Below, piece after piece: positions 16,622-25,634 of a DNA stretch of 64,000 nt. The stretch comes from Acidobacteriota bacterium (GTDB lineage: Bacteria > Acidobacteriota > Terriglobia > Bryobacterales > UBA6623). The DNA lies in contig WGMB01000004.1 of NCBI GenBank assembly GCA_016125275.1, positions 310,001 to 374,000 on the forward strand. Direction: 5' to 3'. Position 1 is the stretch's first letter. Every line of letters starts with the position of its first letter. The notes beneath the pieces are model-generated. The model ran no database searches, was not told where the DNA came from, and was given only the letters and a program-made list of their open reading frames with translations. The translations under genes and the position numbers were made by a program.

Positions 16622-17848
16622 CTATTCGACGCTCCAGCGGGTGAGCGTGGTCGCGTCCTTGATGAGGATATACGGTCCGATGAGCGCGGGATGCGCCCAA
16701 ACATTGCTCGCGGCGACCTCGTAGGTCTGGATCACCGAGAGATCCGCACCGGAGGCCTTGGCGACGATGAGCTCGGCCTCGGTGGTCAGCGCCAGCAGCA
16801 GGTCGCCGCTGACGAGCAGCGAGGCGTTGTCGCCCTGCCGGGGCGAGCCCTTCCACAGGAGCTTGCCGGTCCGGGCGTCGGCGCAGAACAGGGCTCCCTT
16901 GTCATTCTGGGTCAGCCCGAACAGCAGATCGCCGTGCAGCGCCGGCGTGCTCATGTACATCGGGATCTCCGGGTTCGACCAGACTTTCTCGGTAGTCCAC
17001 TTGCCGCCCGAATGGCCGATTCGCACGGCCACGGTCGGCTGTCTGGTCCCGGAATAGATCAGCAAGTCGTCCAGCAGCACCGGCGTCAGCGAGTTCTGGT
17101 CATAGGCGGTGGAGAAGGGGATCTTCCACAGCGTGTGGCCGGTGGCGAAATCCACGCCGACCACGAACTTCTCCGTCTGCGTCAACACTTGCCGAGCGCC
17201 GTCGAGCGTCGCCACGATCGGCGAGGCGTAGCCCGGGCCGTCCTCCGTCCACTGCCAGATGGGCTCGCCCGAGTCGGCGTCCAGGGCCAGCAGAGCGCCG
17301 CTGCCCGGGCCGCCGATGTGAACCAGGACGCGCCCGTCGACTACGGCCGGCGACATGCCGGCGCCGTAGAGCGGGGATGTCGCCGAGAACTGTCCGGTGA
17401 AGTCCTTGCGCCAGACGAGCTTGCCGGAGGAGGCGTCAAAGCACGACAGGATGCCCGAGATCCCCAGCGTGTAGAGCTTGCCGGCGGCGTAGGCGGGCGT
17501 GGATTTGGGGCCCTTGCCGTGCCCGCGTGCGGCCGGGTTCATCGTATAGGGCGCCGGATACGCTACGCGCCAGAGGACGCGTCCGTCCGCGAGCGTTAGC
17601 GCCCGAATCACCTCCTCCTCACCCTGCCGGCTGAGCTGAAACACGGTGTCGCCGACCGCCAGGGGCGAGGAGTGGCCTTCGCCCACCTCGATGGACCAGC
17701 CCTTGCGGAGTTGGTCAGGCCAGTGGGCGGGCGCGTCGAAGCCCTCCACTCGGCCGTCCCGATGGGGGCCGCGCCACTGCGGCCAGTCGGCCGGCAGGGC
17801 GGCGACCAGGGCCAGTGCGAGGGAGACAGCGGCGATGGTATGACGCAT
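16622..17848 (-). CDS. Exported PQQ-binding-like beta-propeller protein
   Basis: Protein of 408 residues with a signal peptide and an outer WPQWRGP motif right after it, which is the usual first segment of this family. Blade-like repeats recur: DGRVLWRVAYP, SGKLVWRKDF, SGEPIWQW, TGHTLWKIPF and TGKLLWKG, all with the AxDxxTGxxxW pattern of quinoprotein propellers. The family often acts as a scaffold (BamB-like) or a quinoprotein dehydrogenase; no dehydrogenase metal site is obvious, so a binding or scaffold role is more likely. It is the first gene of the minus-strand run down to 14656. ATG 17848; a TACGAT box lies 17 nt upstream. Confidence 0.88.
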   Translation of the reverse strand: MRHTIAAVSLALALVAALPADWPQWRGPHRDGRVEGFDAPAHWPDQLRKGWSIEVGEGHSSPLAVGDTVFQLSRQGEEEVIRALTLADGRVLWRVAYPAPYTMNPAARGHGKGPKSTPAYAAGKLYTLGISGILSCFDASSGKLVWRKDFTGQFSATSPLYGAGMSPAVVDGRVLVHIGGPGSGALLALDADSGEPIWQWTEDGPGYASPIVATLDGARQVLTQTEKFVVGVDFATGHTLWKIPFSTAYDQNSLTPVLLDDLLIYSGTRQPTVAVRIGHSGGKWTTEKVWSNPEIPMYMSTPALHGDLLFGLTQNDKGALFCADARTGKLLWKGSPRQGDNASLLVSGDLLLALTTEAELIVAKASGADLSVIQTYEVAASNVWAHPALIGPYILIKDATTLTRWSVE

Positions 17849-17983
17849 GGGACGTTTCTCGCCCGATCGTAACGCGCATTCACCTTACCGCGACGCGTCC
17901 GGCTGCCGGTGTAAGTTGTGGCGAGATCCGCGCCCACTGTGGTCAACCGCTCCGGAGGCGTGGCGAGCCGCCCGCGCGCGGAG

Positions 17984-17989
17984 TAGGAT
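17984..17989 (+). promoter_or_regulatory. Candidate -10 box of the alpha/beta hydrolase gene
   Basis: TAGGAT ends 6 nt before GTG 17996, giving a predicted leaderless mRNA. No ribosome site is present. Confidence 0.35.
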
Positions 17990-17995
17990 GGGGGC

Positions 17996-19072
17996 GTGTT
18001 GAACCGAAGGCTCTTTCTGGCGTCGTTGGCGGCGCCGCTCGGCGCGCAGCAAGCGCCGACCGTGCACGAACGGATTCTTCAAGAGGCCGCCGACGCTCCC
18101 CTGTCGATGCGCTTCGAGGGGTCGACGCAGGCGCAGGCCGAGGCCTGGCAACACCGGTTTCGCGCTAAGCTGGCGGAGCTTTTGGGACCCTTTCAGCCGC
18201 CGGCCTTCTGGAAGAGCTCGCTGGTGGAGGCGGCGGACTTCGAGGATCACCGGCGCGAGCTGTTCGTGTTCGAGGCCGACGGCGCGCCCGCCCTGCCGAT
18301 TTGGATTCTCACGCCGAAGGGCTACACCGGTAAGCGGCCTGGCGTGGTCACGCTCCACGGCCACGGACCGTTCGGGCATGACGCCGTGGCGGGCGTGGAC
18401 ACGACCCCCGAGCGCAAGGCGGACATCGAGAAGTTCCACTACGACTATGGGCGAGAGCTGGCCCGACGGGGCTACCTGACGGCGGCGCCGTGCTTCACGC
18501 CGTTCGGCCGGCGGCTGGACGACAAGAAGCGCTACGGCGGCGACGACGCCTGCGCAGTGAGCTTCGTGCGGCTGCAACTGCTGGGCCGGAACTTGATGAC
18601 CGAGAATTTGCGTGACGCGCTGTGGGCCTTCGAAGCGCTGCGCCGGTACAAGAACGTCGACCCGGAGCGCATCGGCTGTGTCGGACTCTCCTACGGCGGC
18701 CGCATGACGATGCTGACCGCCGCAATGGAGCCCCGTATCCGCGTGGCCGTTCCGTCGGGCGCGCTCAATGTGATGCAGGAGCGCGTGCGGGCCCGCTATA
18801 GCTGCGGGGCGCAGGTGATTCCGGACTTGTTGCAGTACGGCGATGTACCGGAGATTGCAGGGCTGATCGCGCCGCGTCCGGCGGTTTGGGAAGTGGGGCA
18901 ACGGGACGGCTTGATGGTCCAAGAATGGACCGGACCCGCTTGGGCGCGGATCGAGAAGGTCTACGCCGCCATGGGTGCGGCTGCGGCGCTCGAACGCGAC
19001 GACTTCGACGGCGAGCACCGCTGGAGCGGCGTCAAGGCCTACCCGCTGCTCGAAAGAGTCCTGCGGCCATAG
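17996..19072 (+). CDS. Exported alpha/beta hydrolase (dienelactone hydrolase/acetyl-xylan esterase-like)
   Basis: Protein of 358 residues starting at GTG with an Arg-Arg signal (NRRLFLASLAAPLGAQ), likely Tat- or Sec-exported. The hydrolase core starts with ILTPKGYTGKRPGVVTLHGHG; nucleophile elbow GLSYGG (Ser near residue 225) and a late His in DFDGEHRWSG complete the triad, with an Asp probably in VGQRDGL. It resembles the large esterase family with N-terminal lid found near glycan-degradation genes; substrate is unknown. It converges with the LytTR response regulator gene, 16 bp between the stops. Confidence 0.85.
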   Translation: MLNRRLFLASLAAPLGAQQAPTVHERILQEAADAPLSMRFEGSTQAQAEAWQHRFRAKLAELLGPFQPPAFWKSSLVEAADFEDHRRELFVFEADGAPALPIWILTPKGYTGKRPGVVTLHGHGPFGHDAVAGVDTTPERKADIEKFHYDYGRELARRGYLTAAPCFTPFGRRLDDKKRYGGDDACAVSFVRLQLLGRNLMTENLRDALWAFEALRRYKNVDPERIGCVGLSYGGRMTMLTAAMEPRIRVAVPSGALNVMQERVRARYSCGAQVIPDLLQYGDVPEIAGLIAPRPAVWEVGQRDGLMVQEWTGPAWARIEKVYAAMGAAAALERDDFDGEHRWSGVKAYPLLERVLRP

Positions 19073-19088
19073 CGCGCTTCGGGCGGCG

Positions 19089-19880
19089 CTACAGCGGTTG
19101 CCGCAGCCACTCCTCCAGGGCCGGCCGGTAGGTGCGGCTGAGCCGTACGCGATCTCCGCTGGTCAATACGATCTCCAACTCGCCCTGACCGCGGCCGTCG
19201 ACCTCCCGGATGCGGCGCAGGTTGACGATCGCGGAGCGATGGACGCGGAGGAAGCGCCGCTTGTCGAGCTCCGCCTCCAGCCCGCTGATGGTGGCGCGGT
19301 GCAGGTGGGTCTTGCCGCCGGCATGGATCTCGACGTAGACCCCGGCCGCCTCGATCCAGTCGATCTCATTGACGTCCAGGAAGACGGCCCGGCCGGCGAG
19401 CTTTACGACGATTCTCTCCAGCGGGCCGGAGTCTCCCGCCGCTTGGGCTCGCTGGGGCGCGCGGTCCGCCAGCAGTGCCGAAAGCCGGGCGGTGAGGTCT
19501 CCTGCGCGCCGCGAGGCCACGAGCTGGCGAGCGCGGTCGAGCGTCCTCTCGAACCGCTCGTCGCTAAAAGGCTTGAGCAGGTAGTCGAGCGCGTTGGCCT
19601 CGAAGGCGCGAATCGCGTAGCGGTCGTAGGCGGTGACGAAAACCGTCGCCGGCATCTGCTCCGGGCCGATGGCGGCCAGCGCGTCGAAGCCGCTCCACTG
19701 CGGCATCTCGATGTCCAGGAACAGCAGGTCCGGATTCAGCTCGCGAACCAGAGCGACAGCCTCGAGGCCGTCGCGCGCCACGCCCACGACCGCCATGTCG
19801 CGAGCCTTTTGGAGCTGATCGACGAGGCGTTGCCGAGCGGGCTTCTCGTCGTCAGCGATGACCGTTCGTATGGGCGACAT
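19089..19880 (-). CDS. LytTR-type response regulator
   Basis: Transcription factor of 263 residues: receiver domain 1-120 (acidic VIADDEKPAR, phospho-Asp in LLFLDIEMPQWSG, Lys in YLLKPF) and a C-terminal LytTR DNA-binding domain from about 155 (EIDWIEAAGVYVEIHAG, FLRVHRSAIVNLRRI). It controls promoters that cannot be identified here. Its start lies inside the 3' end of the sensor kinase gene (29-nt overlap), which indicates one operon and tight stoichiometry. Confidence 0.93.
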   Translation of the reverse strand: MSPIRTVIADDEKPARQRLVDQLQKARDMAVVGVARDGLEAVALVRELNPDLLFLDIEMPQWSGFDALAAIGPEQMPATVFVTAYDRYAIRAFEANALDYLLKPFSDERFERTLDRARQLVASRRAGDLTARLSALLADRAPQRAQAAGDSGPLERIVVKLAGRAVFLDVNEIDWIEAAGVYVEIHAGGKTHLHRATISGLEAELDKRRFLRVHRSAIVNLRRIREVDGRGQGELEIVLTSGDRVRLSRTYRPALEEWLRQPL

Positions 19881-21000
19881 GGAGATTGGACAGGCCGTCA
19901 GCGCGGCGAAACGGGAGGGAGACCTCCACGCGAGCGCCGGCGCCGGGCGAGCCGACGATAGAGAAACGCTGGGCCTCAGGGCCGTAGAGCCGGCGCAGCC
20001 GTTCGCGAGTGTTCGCGAGGCCCACCCCTTGCCCGGTTTCGAGATCCCAACCCGCAGGCAGACCGGAGCCGTTGTCTTCGACGTTCAGACGCAAGGAGCC
20101 GTTCTCCCTCCAGGCGGAGACCTTGACCACCCCGAGCCGGCTCTGGGGCGCGATGCCGTGGCGGATGGCGTTCTCCACCAGCGGCTGCAGCACGAAGGTC
20201 GGCGCCAGGGCTTCGCGGGCTTCGGGCGAGACGTCCAGCCGCACGTCGAGGCGGTCCTCGAAGCGTTCCCGCTGGATGGCCAAATAGCGCTCCAGAAAGG
20301 CCAACTCGTCGTCGAGCGGAATCTCCTGGCGCTCGCTACGGTCCAGCGACATCCGCAGCAAATCGCCTAGCTGTTCGAGCATCCGGCGCGCCCGGCGGGG
20401 ATCGCTCTCCACGTGCGCGGAGACGGCGTTCAATGCGTTGAAAAGAAAGTGCGGGTGGAGCTGCGCCTGCAAATTGTGCAGTCTAGACTCGGTCAGCAGC
20501 CGCTCCAGCTCAGCGGCCCGCACCTGCCGCTCCTGGTAGCGGCGGGCGTAGTCGTAGGCGCTGGCCACGCCGAAGATCATCCAGTAGATCAGCAGATTCC
20601 AATGCAAGGAACCGGCGAGAGCGTTGTCCACGAACGCGGTCGGCGAAGGCGGCGCCCATTGCTCGGCGCGCAGGCCGGCCGAGAGCCAGAGCGACAGGTA
20701 GACGTAGATCAGCGTGAATCCGAAGCTCAGCGGAACATGAGCGAGCAGTCGGCCGACGATCCGCTCGCGCGCAATCGGCAGCCGCGCGTCAACCCACAGG
20801 ATCGGCGCCGACAGCAGGCCCCAGACGTACCAGCGCGCGAGCTCATGGTAGAAGCCGTCGAGCCACGCGACCGGCTCGCCTCTGATGGACGACTTGGAGG
20901 CGAACAGGGCGGCGATCAGCGTCCAGACCGCGACGGCGAGAGCCAGTCGCGTCCAGCGGTTCGTCGGCAGCGGTCCCGCGGACATGCTGCGGCTCATCAT
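19852..21000 (-). CDS. LytS-like sensor histidine kinase
   Basis: Membrane sensor kinase of 382 residues. Four to five hydrophobic helices lie in the first 170 residues with no large periplasmic loop. The His_kinase domain has the LytS/YehU hallmark LQAQLHPHFLFNALNAVSAHV, phospho-His in QLHPHF; the ATP domain has PLVENAIRHG (N box) and VEDNGSGLP (G1 box). Start: tandem ATGs at 21000 and 20997; upstream extension overlaps the divergent ThuA promoter. Translationally linked to the LytTR regulator that follows. Signal unknown. Confidence 0.92.
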   Translation of the reverse strand: MMSRSMSAGPLPTNRWTRLALAVAVWTLIAALFASKSSIRGEPVAWLDGFYHELARWYVWGLLSAPILWVDARLPIARERIVGRLLAHVPLSFGFTLIYVYLSLWLSAGLRAEQWAPPSPTAFVDNALAGSLHWNLLIYWMIFGVASAYDYARRYQERQVRAAELERLLTESRLHNLQAQLHPHFLFNALNAVSAHVESDPRRARRMLEQLGDLLRMSLDRSERQEIPLDDELAFLERYLAIQRERFEDRLDVRLDVSPEAREALAPTFVLQPLVENAIRHGIAPQSRLGVVKVSAWRENGSLRLNVEDNGSGLPAGWDLETGQGVGLANTRERLRRLYGPEAQRFSIVGSPGAGARVEVSLPFRRADGLSNLHVAHTNGHR

Positions 21001-21022
21001 AGCCTCAAAGCCGAACGACCAT

Positions 21023-21051
21023 TTGGGGTCTCGCGTAGCCGCCGTTACAAT
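21023..21051 (+). promoter_or_regulatory. Promoter of the ThuA-TIGR03437 gene
   Basis: -35-like TTGGGG (21023-21028), 17-nt spacer, -10 TACAAT (21046-21051). The -10 ends 7 nt before ATG 21059, so transcription probably starts at or next to that ATG. Confidence 0.5.
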
Positions 21052-21058
21052 GCGCCCC

Positions 21059-21076
21059 ATGAGACGCGCCGGATGA
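21059..21076 (+). other. Five-codon reading frame overlapping the start of the ThuA gene
   Basis: ATG at 21059, exactly 7 nt after the -10 box, reads Met-Arg-Arg-Ala-Gly and stops with TGA at 21074-21076, overlapping ATG 21073 of the ThuA gene as ATGA. On a near-leaderless mRNA it could load ribosomes and couple translation. It may equally be chance. Confidence 0.3.
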
Positions 21077-22407
21077 GACGGTTGCGCTTGGTCCTGCTAT
21101 TCCTGGCGCTCCTGCCTGCGGCGACGTCGGCAGCCGAGCCCCGGCGCGTGCTCTATTTGACCCACTCAGCCGGATACCGGCACGCCAGCATCAAGACGTC
21201 AGTCGCCACCATGCAGCAGCTTGCTGCGACGGACGGCGGCCTCGAGATTACCCCCACGGAAGACGTGGGCCTGCTCAACGCGGCCGACTTGGCTACCTAC
21301 GACGCCGTCTTCTTCTTTACCAGCGGCGAGTTGCCCGTCTCGGAGCGGCAGAAGCAGGACTTGCTGGACTTCGTCCGGGAGGGGAAGGGGTTCGGCGGCG
21401 TCCACAGCGCCACGGATACGTTCTACTCTTGGCCCGAGTACGGCGAGCTGATCGGCGCGCGGTTTCGCGGCCATCCGTGGGTGCAGGACGTCAACATCCA
21501 CGTCGAGGACGGTGAGCACGCCGCCGTGCGGGCCCTATTTCCGCAATTCCGCATCCGGGCGGAGACCTATCAGTTCCAAGGGTTCTCGCGGGAGCGGTCT
21601 CGCGTCCTGCTGACACTGGACGTTGAGAGCGTCGACTTGACCGCTCCGGACGTCAATGCCGGAACGCTCGACTTTCCTCTGGCCTGGGTCCATCCGTATG
21701 GGCAGGGCCGGGTCTTCTACACCGCGCTCGGGCATTTCGAGGAGACTTGGCGCGATAAGCCCTTCCAGGGGATGATCCTGAGGGCTTTGCTGTGGCTCAC
21801 CGGACAAGCAGAGGGCGACGCCGAGCCGCTGCCACTGGCCGAGCCATCGAGCTCGGCCGCCCAGATCGGCAACGCTGCCGATTTGACGCCGGCGGGAGTG
21901 GTTTCTCCCAACTCTTTCCTTTCGGTTTTCGGCGAAAACCTCACGCCGGGAGGCTCCGCCGCGGCCGGCCTGGCGTCGCCGGTTCGCAAGCTGGCCGGCG
22001 CCCGCGTCCTGCTCGACGGCGAGCCCCTCGATCTGATCTTCGCGTCGCCGGGGCAGATCAACGCCTATCTCAGCCCGGAGCGCGCCCCGGCAGGGCCTCG
22101 GGCCGCAGTGGAGATCCAGGTGGCGGACCGCTCGGTCTCATTCGATGCGATGCTGGCGGATCGGACCCCTGGCGTGTTCGTGACGACCGTCGAGCCGACG
22201 CACTTGATCGTGTGGGCGACCGGTTTGGGCCCGGTGGAGGAGCGCGACGGGCTGTTCTGGACCACCGTCGAGCCGCAAGTGCGGGTCAACGGGGAGCGCG
22301 CGAAGATTCTGTACTCCGGCTTGGCGCCCGGTTGGCCCGGGCTCTATCAGGTCAACGTGCTGCGGACCGCCGGGATGGCCGCGCCGTTCGAAGTCGAGTT
22401 GGAGTGA
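21073..22407 (+). CDS. ThuA-domain protein with C-terminal TIGR03437-type domain
   Basis: Exported protein of 444 residues. After a signal peptide (ending TSAAEP) comes a ThuA/glutamine-amidotransferase-like domain (about 25-245): HSAGYRH, VFFFTSGELPVS, GGVHSATDTF and PLAWVHPYGQGRVFYTALGH. The C-terminal 200 residues match the acidobacterial TIGR03437 pattern: NAADLTPAGVVSPNSFLSVF, FASPGQINAYL, ILYSGLAPGWPGLYQVNV. This terminal domain occurs on many surface proteins of Solibacter relatives. ThuA proteins are linked to disaccharide use. Start is ATG 21073; overlaps a five-codon frame. Divergent from the LytS kinase. Confidence 0.9.
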   Translation: MRRLRLVLLFLALLPAATSAAEPRRVLYLTHSAGYRHASIKTSVATMQQLAATDGGLEITPTEDVGLLNAADLATYDAVFFFTSGELPVSERQKQDLLDFVREGKGFGGVHSATDTFYSWPEYGELIGARFRGHPWVQDVNIHVEDGEHAAVRALFPQFRIRAETYQFQGFSRERSRVLLTLDVESVDLTAPDVNAGTLDFPLAWVHPYGQGRVFYTALGHFEETWRDKPFQGMILRALLWLTGQAEGDAEPLPLAEPSSSAAQIGNAADLTPAGVVSPNSFLSVFGENLTPGGSAAAGLASPVRKLAGARVLLDGEPLDLIFASPGQINAYLSPERAPAGPRAAVEIQVADRSVSFDAMLADRTPGVFVTTVEPTHLIVWATGLGPVEERDGLFWTTVEPQVRVNGERAKILYSGLAPGWPGLYQVNVLRTAGMAAPFEVELE

Positions 22408-22480
22408 GCGGAAGATTTCTCCTCGGTCGTGACAACTCCGCGCCAGGGATCTCGATAAAGGACGCAGGGACGCTCGTCAC

Positions 22481-24661
22481 ATGCAGATCAAGCCGCAAGC
22501 CGCCCAACCCTCCGCCGCGAAGCCCGCCAAGCTGCAAGGCCGCATCCTCAAGCAGGGAGAGTCGCCGCAGGATGTGGCCCGTCAAGCCGGCGTCTCGATG
22601 CAAGACCTGGCTGAGGCCAACCCGAGCCTCGACCTCGACAAGGCCGGCCCCGGCGTCGAGCTGCAGGTGCCGACGCCCAAGACGGGAGTTCCGCAACGGG
22701 TAATGACCTACGGAGGACCTCCCGGGGCCCCGCCCCCGGAGCCCTCCCCGGCCCCCGCCCACTTCGGCGCGCCGCCGCCTCCCGGCTCCGATCCGATCGC
22801 GGCGGCATTGGCGCGCAACCGGCTCAGCCAGACGACGGAGCAGACTTACGGAGCCTCCGGCCCGGACGCTGAGCAACAGACCCGCTACCGCAAGAACATC
22901 GACCGGATGGTGGACTTGGCGCAGGAAGGCCGCGAGCAAGTGAAACAGGAGCCGGGTTTTTGGGACAGCGATGCGACCCAGACGGCGGCTTGGCAGTCCG
23001 AGCGGGCGTTTCGAGAAGGGGAGCTGTTGCTGCGCCAAGCCAAGCAGAAGCTCGGGATGGGGGACTACGAAGGGTTCCGCGAGGACTATCAGAGCGGCTA
23101 TGACAAGCTGCAGATCGGCTTGCGCGCTCAGGGCAAGGTAGCTGAGAGCCAGTCGGGCACTGCCGAGAACCGGGCCAACTGGGCCCGCTTCGTCCGCGAC
23201 TCCGCCATCGAGACCGAGATCGCTCTGGCGACGGTGTACATGGGCGGCGTGGGCAGCATTGCCGGTCAGTCGACCGCGATGACCCAACTGGCCGCCAACG
23301 CGCCGAAGGTCTATCAATTTGTGGCGCCGCTGCTCGATAGCGTGATCGTCAGCGTGCCGCACCTGCTCAACAAGGCGCAGGATCTCTACCTCTCCGGCAC
23401 GCCGCTGCCGGAGGCGATTGGCCGCGCGTTCGCCGATGTGGGCCTCGAAGGCGTCCTGAACCGCGCGATTGAAGTGGGCGGCGGCAAGTTGCTGAAGGGC
23501 TTGGTTTCGGGCGGAAAGCTCGTCAAGGGCGCCGCCGACAAGCTGCTACAGAAGGCCCTGGCGCAGCCCGGCGTCGCCAAATTCATGCTGAAGCTCGAAG
23601 AGTCCATGCCCGCGCAGGCCTTCCAGAAGCTCAAGCAGGAGCTGACGACCAAGGCCGAGGCCTGGCTGAGCAAGAAGGCCTCCCAGGCGGCGGATCTCTA
23701 CGAGGCCGCTGACAACAAGCTGCAAGAGTTCCTGAGCCGGCGCGGGCTGAAGGTCGGCGGACAGACGCTGAAGTTCAAGAGCAAGGAGGAGTACGACTTC
23801 GTCGTCAACTCGCTCGAGCACAGTGACCGCATTCAGCGGCTCATCGGCAAGACGGCCAAAGGCCACGACCTGATCGGGCCCGACAGCAAGATCGTCAAGG
23901 AGATCTACGAGGGGCTCAGCAGCACGGCCAACATCGACGCGATGACTGACAAGCTGAAGCAAGCTGGAGCCAAGGAGCTCAAGGAGATCTTCGGGCCGAA
24001 GATCGGGGAGACGTTGTCGGAGAAGGGCATCAAGGCCGTCCCCCTCGAGGATCTACGAGACGTCCGCATCAAGCTGGCTGAAGCCATCCGTTCGGGTAAG
24101 CTCGGCAAGCTTGCCGAAGACCACGGCGGCCCGGAGGTCTTCGCGCAGGCCGCCGACGCGACGCTGTTCGCAGAAATCGCCCGCAAGCGCCACTCCGAGG
24201 GTAATCTGCACCACCAGATCTTCAAGGCCATGGACCGCGCTGACGGCGTGTCGCCGGGGGCCTTCCTGGAAAAGCTCGACAGCAGCAAGCTTCGGTTCGA
24301 GACCGGCAAGCCCGTCGCCATCACCGAGAAGCACCTCGAAGAGGCCTGCACCGACTTGGTCGACGCCTGGCGCGACGGCGGCCGCGGCTACAAGGCCGGC
24401 AAGACCTGGGGCGAGATCAAGATGGAGATCAACGGCAAGAAGATGGTCCCCAATCCCGACGTTCCGGGCGGCCAGATCGCGGTCCACAAGTTCAGTGATT
24501 TGCAGCGGAAGTACCTGAACGAGGCGGCTGAAAAGCTCTTCAACGCGGAGAAGGCCGGCGCGGTGCACTACACCGCCGAGCAGCGCATCGAGTCGCGGTT
24601 GCAGTCGCTGTGGGTCTACGCCAATCGAGCCTTCTGGGACGTGGGCGGGGCGCGCTACTGA
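22481..24661 (+). CDS. LysM-headed multidomain protein, unknown function
   Basis: Protein of 726 residues. It has no signal peptide: the first 17 residues are Gln/Pro/Ala/Lys-rich. Residues 18-64 match a LysM motif (KQGESPQDVARQAGVSMQDL, ending LQVP), followed by a Pro-rich linker to about 103. A charged helical region follows, then two hydrophobic stretches (about 245-262 and 278-296) and Gly/Lys-rich amphipathic segments (about 332-352). The remainder (about 360-726) is Lys/Glu/Leu-rich helix and an unrecognised C-terminal region of about 170 residues ending VYANRAFWDVGGARY. The layout of an N-terminal binding module, membrane-active middle and variable end recalls secreted effectors or toxins, but no toxin motif or immunity gene is identifiable. 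The start has only a weak ribosome site. Confidence 0.7.
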   Translation: MQIKPQAAQPSAAKPAKLQGRILKQGESPQDVARQAGVSMQDLAEANPSLDLDKAGPGVELQVPTPKTGVPQRVMTYGGPPGAPPPEPSPAPAHFGAPPPPGSDPIAAALARNRLSQTTEQTYGASGPDAEQQTRYRKNIDRMVDLAQEGREQVKQEPGFWDSDATQTAAWQSERAFREGELLLRQAKQKLGMGDYEGFREDYQSGYDKLQIGLRAQGKVAESQSGTAENRANWARFVRDSAIETEIALATVYMGGVGSIAGQSTAMTQLAANAPKVYQFVAPLLDSVIVSVPHLLNKAQDLYLSGTPLPEAIGRAFADVGLEGVLNRAIEVGGGKLLKGLVSGGKLVKGAADKLLQKALAQPGVAKFMLKLEESMPAQAFQKLKQELTTKAEAWLSKKASQAADLYEAADNKLQEFLSRRGLKVGGQTLKFKSKEEYDFVVNSLEHSDRIQRLIGKTAKGHDLIGPDSKIVKEIYEGLSSTANIDAMTDKLKQAGAKELKEIFGPKIGETLSEKGIKAVPLEDLRDVRIKLAEAIRSGKLGKLAEDHGGPEVFAQAADATLFAEIARKRHSEGNLHHQIFKAMDRADGVSPGAFLEKLDSSKLRFETGKPVAITEKHLEEACTDLVDAWRDGGRGYKAGKTWGEIKMEINGKKMVPNPDVPGGQIAVHKFSDLQRKYLNEAAEKLFNAEKAGAVHYTAEQRIESRLQSLWVYANRAFWDVGGARY

Positions 24662-24679
24662 AGCGGGGCGCGACAAGGA

Positions 24680-24685
24680 TACAAT
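24680..24685 (+). promoter_or_regulatory. Candidate -10 box before the Gfo/Idh-P1 peptidase pair
   Basis: TACAAT ends 7 nt before ATG 24693; the 7 nt (GTCGCCC) hold no ribosome site, suggesting a leaderless mRNA. Confidence 0.45.
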
Positions 24686-24692
24686 GTCGCCC

Positions 24693-25634
24693 ATGCGGCT
24701 ACGCTTCCTCGTCTCCCTCCTCTTGCTGAGCCTGCCGGCGGCGGCTCAGATCAAAGTCGGCCTAATTGGGCTCGACACCTCGCACGTGATTGCGTTCACG
24801 AAGATCCTCAACGATCCCAGCAACCCGAATCACGTGCCGGGCGCCAAGATCGTCGCCGCCTACAAGGGAGGCAGCCCGGACATCACCTCCAGCCGCGAGC
24901 GCGTGGACGGCTACACCAACCAGTTGCAGGAGGAGTTCGGCGTGGAGATCGTGGCCGACATCCCGACGCTGTGCAAGAAAGTCGACGCCATCCTGCTCGA
25001 GAGCGTGGACGGCCGCAAGCACCTGGAGCAGGTCAAGCCGGTATTCGAGGCCGGCAAGCGGGTGTTCATCGACAAGCCGCTGGCCGCTTCGCTCGCTGAC
25101 GTGATGGAGATCGCCCGCCTGGGCAAGAAGCACAATGTGCCGTGGTGGAGCTCCTCGAGCCTGCGCTATTCGCCGGCGGCCAAGGCCGCGGCGTCGACCG
25201 AAGGGCTGACCGGCGCCATCACGTGGGGCCCCGCGCCGCTCGAGCCGACCCACGAGCTGGACCTGTCCTGGTACGGCATCCACCCGGTGGAGCTGCTGTT
25301 TTCAGTGATGGGACCGGGCTGCAAACGCGTGACGCGGATCTATACCGAAGGCGCCGACGGCATCATTGGCGAGTGGAAGGACGGCCGGCTGGGCATGGTG
25401 CGCACCATCCGGGAGGGCAAGAGCTCCTATGGCGTCACCGCCTTCGGCTCCAAGGGCGTGATGACTTCGACCGATGCCGGCGCGCAGTACGCCGTGATGC
25501 TGGGCGACGTGGTCGAGTTCTTCAAGACGGGCAAGCCGCCGGTGGCGGAGTCCGAGACGATCGAGATCTTCAAGTTCATGGACGCTGCCCTGCGCAGCAA
25601 GAAGGCCGGCGGCAAGCCGGTGGATCTGGAGTAA
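24693..25634 (+). CDS. Exported Gfo/Idh/MocA-family oxidoreductase
   Basis: Protein of 313 residues with a Sec-type signal peptide (MRLRFLVSLLLLSLPAAAQ) directly followed by the Rossmann start IKVGLIGLDTSH. The catalytic-region lysine is in VFIDKPLAAS, the family equivalent of EKP. It is shorter than typical members and lacks the Tat motif seen in the gene at 7944. ATG 24693 is preferred over the in-frame ATG 24684, which lies inside the TACAAT promoter box. Its stop overlaps the start of the P1 peptidase gene (TAATG), so the two are coupled. Confidence 0.85.
   Translation: MRLRFLVSLLLLSLPAAAQIKVGLIGLDTSHVIAFTKILNDPSNPNHVPGAKIVAAYKGGSPDITSSRERVDGYTNQLQEEFGVEIVADIPTLCKKVDAILLESVDGRKHLEQVKPVFEAGKRVFIDKPLAASLADVMEIARLGKKHNVPWWSSSSLRYSPAAKAAASTEGLTGAITWGPAPLEPTHELDLSWYGIHPVELLFSVMGPGCKRVTRIYTEGADGIIGEWKDGRLGMVRTIREGKSSYGVTAFGSKGVMTSTDAGAQYAVMLGDVVEFFKTGKPPVAESETIEIFKFMDAALRSKKAGGKPVDLE

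Noticed and set aside
22481-24661. Known polymorphic toxin
   Set aside because: No recognised toxin domain and no immunity gene; kept as an unknown protein and a finding.
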